Positions 43,206 to 45,229 of a stretch of DNA of 45,229 nt are shown one piece after another. This DNA is from Gammaproteobacteria bacterium (GTDB taxonomy: Bacteria; Pseudomonadota; Gammaproteobacteria; GCA-001735895). The stretch spans positions 1-45,229 of the forward strand of contig JAAENK010000235.1 of assembly GCA_024224415.1 (NCBI GenBank), in the 5' to 3' direction. The notes under the pieces were generated by a model. That model was not told where the DNA came from, did not search any database, and was given only the letters and a program-made list of their open reading frames with translations. Numbering within the stretch: the first letter of the stretch is position 1; the number at the start of each line of letters is the position of its first letter. Both the position numbers and the translations under genes were made by a program.

Positions 43206-44233
43206 CGACGACGTGATCTGCGTGATTTGGATCTTGCAGTTACCTGATGCTGACCCTGTGCCTGGGCTTTAGTGCCGTCGCTGACCTCACCGAGTACACG
43301 TTCTACGTCCTCCAACGTCGGTGCATTACCGGGTGGTGTCGAATCCAGAGCATGGCGCATGGCGGCGACGTGTGCTGGCGAGGTGCCACAACAGCCGCCG
43401 ACGATACGCGCCCCTGCATCACGCGCCATGACGGCATAGTTGGCCATAATTTCGGGCGTACCATTGTAAACAATTTTACCATCGACGAACTCGGGGATGC
43501 CGCAATTAGCCTTGGCAATAATAACAGGATCACTGCCTGCCTGGCTGGCAGATTTGATATTCAATACCACGGCAACAACTTCAGAAGCGCCCACACCGCA
43601 GTTGGTGCCGCAGGCGTGCACACCAGGTTCCAGGTTTTCATAAATTTGCATCAGGTTGGCGGCGCTGACTCCCATCATAGAGTGCCCGTTGGTATCGAGG
43701 CTCATGGTGAATACTATTGGCAACCCCGTCTGGCTGGCGCCTTGTACTGCAAATTCAACCTCTTCACGCGCAGACATGGTTTCGATCCAGAGCACATCGG
43801 CGCCACCCTGCTTGAGTGCATTGGCCTGTTCAGCAAACGCGGCCACTGCATCGTCGGGTTCGAGACTGCCCATTGGTGGAAGTAGTTCACCGGTTGGACC
43901 GATTGAACCGGCGAGGACGACTTCACGACCCGATGCCTCGATTTCCGCCTTGAGTAGTTTAGTGGCGGCGATATTTAGCTCGGCTACCCGATCCTGGGCT
44001 TTGTGTAGCTTGAGCCTAAATCTGGTACCGCCAAAAGTATTGGTTAGTACGATATCTGAACCGGCATCTATAAAGCTACGATAGTGGCGAGCAATTTTTT
44101 CCGGCTGGTCTACATTCCATAGCTCTGGTGCATCGCCACTTTGCAAACCCAGCGCAAACAAATTGGTGCCCGTAGCGCCATCGGCCAACAAAGTCTGTTT
44201 CTCGCTAAGTAATTTTTCAAATAAATTGCCCAT
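43196..44233 (-). CDS. Homocysteine S-methyltransferase family protein (betaine/methyl-donor type)
   Basis: The preferred ATG (44233, GGGGC eight bases upstream) gives 345 residues; the track adds 19 unlikely ones. LLADGATGTNLFALG, the zinc cysteines in GTNCGVG and GGCCGTSPAHVAA, and NTFGGTR place it in the family of BHMT, MmuM and the MetH N-terminal domain. It transfers a methyl group (from betaine, S-methylmethionine, or another donor) to homocysteine, giving methionine. The tail is very basic (SKSRRSRRRQV). It is divergent from an ArsR-type regulator fused to a methyltransferase, with a palindrome between, as is common in methionine-cycle control. A link to the MttB island is inference. 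Confidence 0.9.
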   Translation of the reverse strand: MGNLFEKLLSEKQTLLADGATGTNLFALGLQSGDAPELWNVDQPEKIARHYRSFIDAGSDIVLTNTFGGTRFRLKLHKAQDRVAELNIAATKLLKAEIEASGREVVLAGSIGPTGELLPPMGSLEPDDAVAAFAEQANALKQGGADVLWIETMSAREEVEFAVQGASQTGLPIVFTMSLDTNGHSMMGVSAANLMQIYENLEPGVHACGTNCGVGASEVVAVVLNIKSASQAGSDPVIIAKANCGIPEFVDGKIVYNGTPEIMANYAVMARDAGARIVGGCCGTSPAHVAAMRHALDSTPPGNAPTLEDVERVLGEVSDGTKAQAQGQHQVTARSKSRRSRRRQV

Positions 44234-44311
44234 ATATTTTGCCCCGTTTTGAAGGTCTGCACTAATAGCATAGTAAAAACTGGTTGACATTGTAGCATCA
44301 AATACTAAGAT

Positions 44312-44327
44312 ATAAAGATATCTTTAT
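44312..44327. promoter_or_regulatory. 16-bp perfect palindrome, candidate ArsR-family operator
   Basis: ATAAAGATATCTTTAT is its own reverse complement. It lies between the divergent methyltransferase and ArsR-fusion genes, 16 bases before the latter's ATG, in an AT-rich stretch. ArsR proteins bind such palindromes near their own promoters; this would control both genes. Confidence 0.6.
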
Positions 44328-44343
44328 GTATTTATATTAGATT

Positions 44344-45229
44344 ATGCATGATCTCGACACATTACTTGTGGGTTTACGCGCCGCCGGAGAGCATACGCGG
44401 TTACGAATTCTCGCCTTATGCTCCAGGGGAGAGTTGAGTGTTTCCGAGCTGGTACAGATACTGGGCCAGAGTCAGCCACGAGTCTCGCGGCATCTGAAAT
44501 TAATGGTCGAAGCCGGTTTGCTGGAACGACTACCCGAGGGCTCGCAAGTTTACTTCCGTCTTTCAGACTCCGCGATGGCATCAAAAATAGCACATGTCCT
44601 GGCATCGTTGATACCCGAATCCGATGCGGTCCTGAACCGGGATTTATCCCGCTTATATCAGGTACGCGATGCACGAGCACAAAAAGCCCAGAACTATTTT
44701 CAGCAAGTTGCTAAAAACTGGGACAGTATCCGTTCCATGCATGTAGCAGAGCAGCAGCTCGAACAAGCGCTTTGCGAAGTGGTCGGAGATGATTTCAATG
44801 GAGATTTGCTCGATATCGGCACCGGTACCGGGCGTATTCTCGAGCTGTTTGCTGAACGTGTCAGGCGAGGCGTCGGTGTCGATACGAGCAATGGCATGTT
44901 AGCGGTGGCGCGCAGCAATCTGGAATGCGAGAACAGGCAGCATATTCATGTGCGCAAGGGAGATATGTATCAGTTACCCGTCGATGATGACACATTTGAC
45001 CTCGCTATTCTGCATATGGTTTTACACTATAGCGATAACCCTGCCGAAGTCATTCGCGAAGCTGCTCGAGTATTGCGTCCCGGAGGTCGGCTTATTGTGG
45101 TCGACTTCGCCACCCACACAGAAGAATACTTACGCAGCGATTACCAGCATCACCGACTGGGTTTTGCCGATACCGAGATCAGCCAGTGCTTCGAATCAGC
45201 CGGTATCAGGGCTCAGTCGAAAATACGAC
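44344..45229 (+). CDS. ArsR-family regulator fused to SAM methyltransferase, partial (runs off right edge)
   Basis: An open frame of 295 codons from the ATG at 44344 reaches the window end; the track omits it as incomplete. Residues 1-90 are an ArsR winged helix (HTRLRILALCSRGELSVSEL, SQPRVSRHLKLMVEAGLLER). Residues from about 150 are a class I methyltransferase domain (LLDIGTGTGRILELFAERV, VVDFATH). Fusions of this kind lie next to methionine-cycle genes in many proteobacteria and may sense S-adenosylhomocysteine or a related thioether, as SahR does; that is inference. No metal-binding cysteine pair typical of ArsR proper is seen. Confidence 0.88.
   Translation, partial: MHDLDTLLVGLRAAGEHTRLRILALCSRGELSVSELVQILGQSQPRVSRHLKLMVEAGLLERLPEGSQVYFRLSDSAMASKIAHVLASLIPESDAVLNRDLSRLYQVRDARAQKAQNYFQQVAKNWDSIRSMHVAEQQLEQALCEVVGDDFNGDLLDIGTGTGRILELFAERVRRGVGVDTSNGMLAVARSNLECENRQHIHVRKGDMYQLPVDDDTFDLAILHMVLHYSDNPAEVIREAARVLRPGGRLIVVDFATHTEEYLRSDYQHHRLGFADTEISQCFESAGIRAQSKIR

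Noticed and set aside
43247-43885. Plus-strand ORF of 212 residues
   Set aside because: Antisense to the homocysteine methyltransferase gene; a shadow of its codon bias.

Overview
The window looks like a chromosomal segment of a free-living gammaproteobacterium, probably marine or aquatic. The evidence is a set of gene neighbourhoods and rRNA-modification genes typical of that class: lptM-lysA-dapF-DUF484-xerC, hslVU-DUF971-ubiE-ubiJ-ubiB, argS plus a SPOR protein, hrpA, rlmG, rluE and an xni-like nuclease. Lineage below class cannot be fixed from the sequence. Packing is tight: many genes overlap by 4-14 bases and convergent genes nearly touch. The longest non-coding stretches are only about 110-215 bases (29281-29494, 26961-27160, 11328-11502, 30719-30839, 44234-44343), and no gap exceeds 300 bases. 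I see no tRNA, rRNA, CRISPR array, transposase or prophage genes.

Layout. (1) 1-6806: a catabolic island. Minus-strand genes for an FMN/4Fe-4S/FAD oxidoreductase of the trimethylamine-dehydrogenase type, a DapA/NanA-type aldolase, a non-pyrrolysine MttB-family methyltransferase, a ChaC-like cyclotransferase and an unknown partial protein run opposite an enolase-superfamily gene. The set suggests breakdown of an N-methylated amino acid or betaine. (2) 6815-11327: a B12-binding radical SAM protein, a diguanylate cyclase and RimO. (3) 11503-13271: an arginase-family guanidino hydrolase and a secreted protein built from a duplicated module. (4) 13268-18710: ubiquinone genes (ubiE-ubiJ-ubiB), DUF971 and hslVU behind a heat-shock-like promoter. 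(5) 18787-22589: xerC, DUF484, dapF, lysA and a small lipoprotein (lptM) that the ORF track misses. (6) 22667-29280: the most unusual locus. A response regulator, an atypical histidine kinase, a PhzF-fold epimerase gene and an M19 dipeptidase overlap each other on the minus strand. Facing them are a coiled-coil polytopic membrane protein and a von Willebrand A-like lipoprotein. Exact 11-bp-spaced direct repeats, fit for an OmpR-type regulator, lie in the shared control region. The PhzF gene carries an in-frame TGA where the family has a glycine, so its full-length start is cut off from the rest.

(7) 29495-30718: a clear creatinase. (8) 30840-43205: argS, a SPOR protein, a YgjP-like metalloprotein, hrpA, rlmG, an L,D-transpeptidase with a TPR partner sharing its C-terminal domain, an xni-like nuclease, rluE and a fructosamine-kinase-like protein. 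(9) 43196-end: a homocysteine S-methyltransferase divergent from an ArsR-methyltransferase fusion that runs off the right edge, with a perfect 16-bp palindrome between them.

Functionally, the accessory genes converge on nitrogen- and methyl-rich osmolytes: creatine, guanidino compounds, methylated amines or betaines, and methyl transfer to homocysteine. The rest is conserved housekeeping. The best candidate for an undescribed system is the two-component/membrane/vWA-lipoprotein locus with its coupled racemase-dipeptidase genes.
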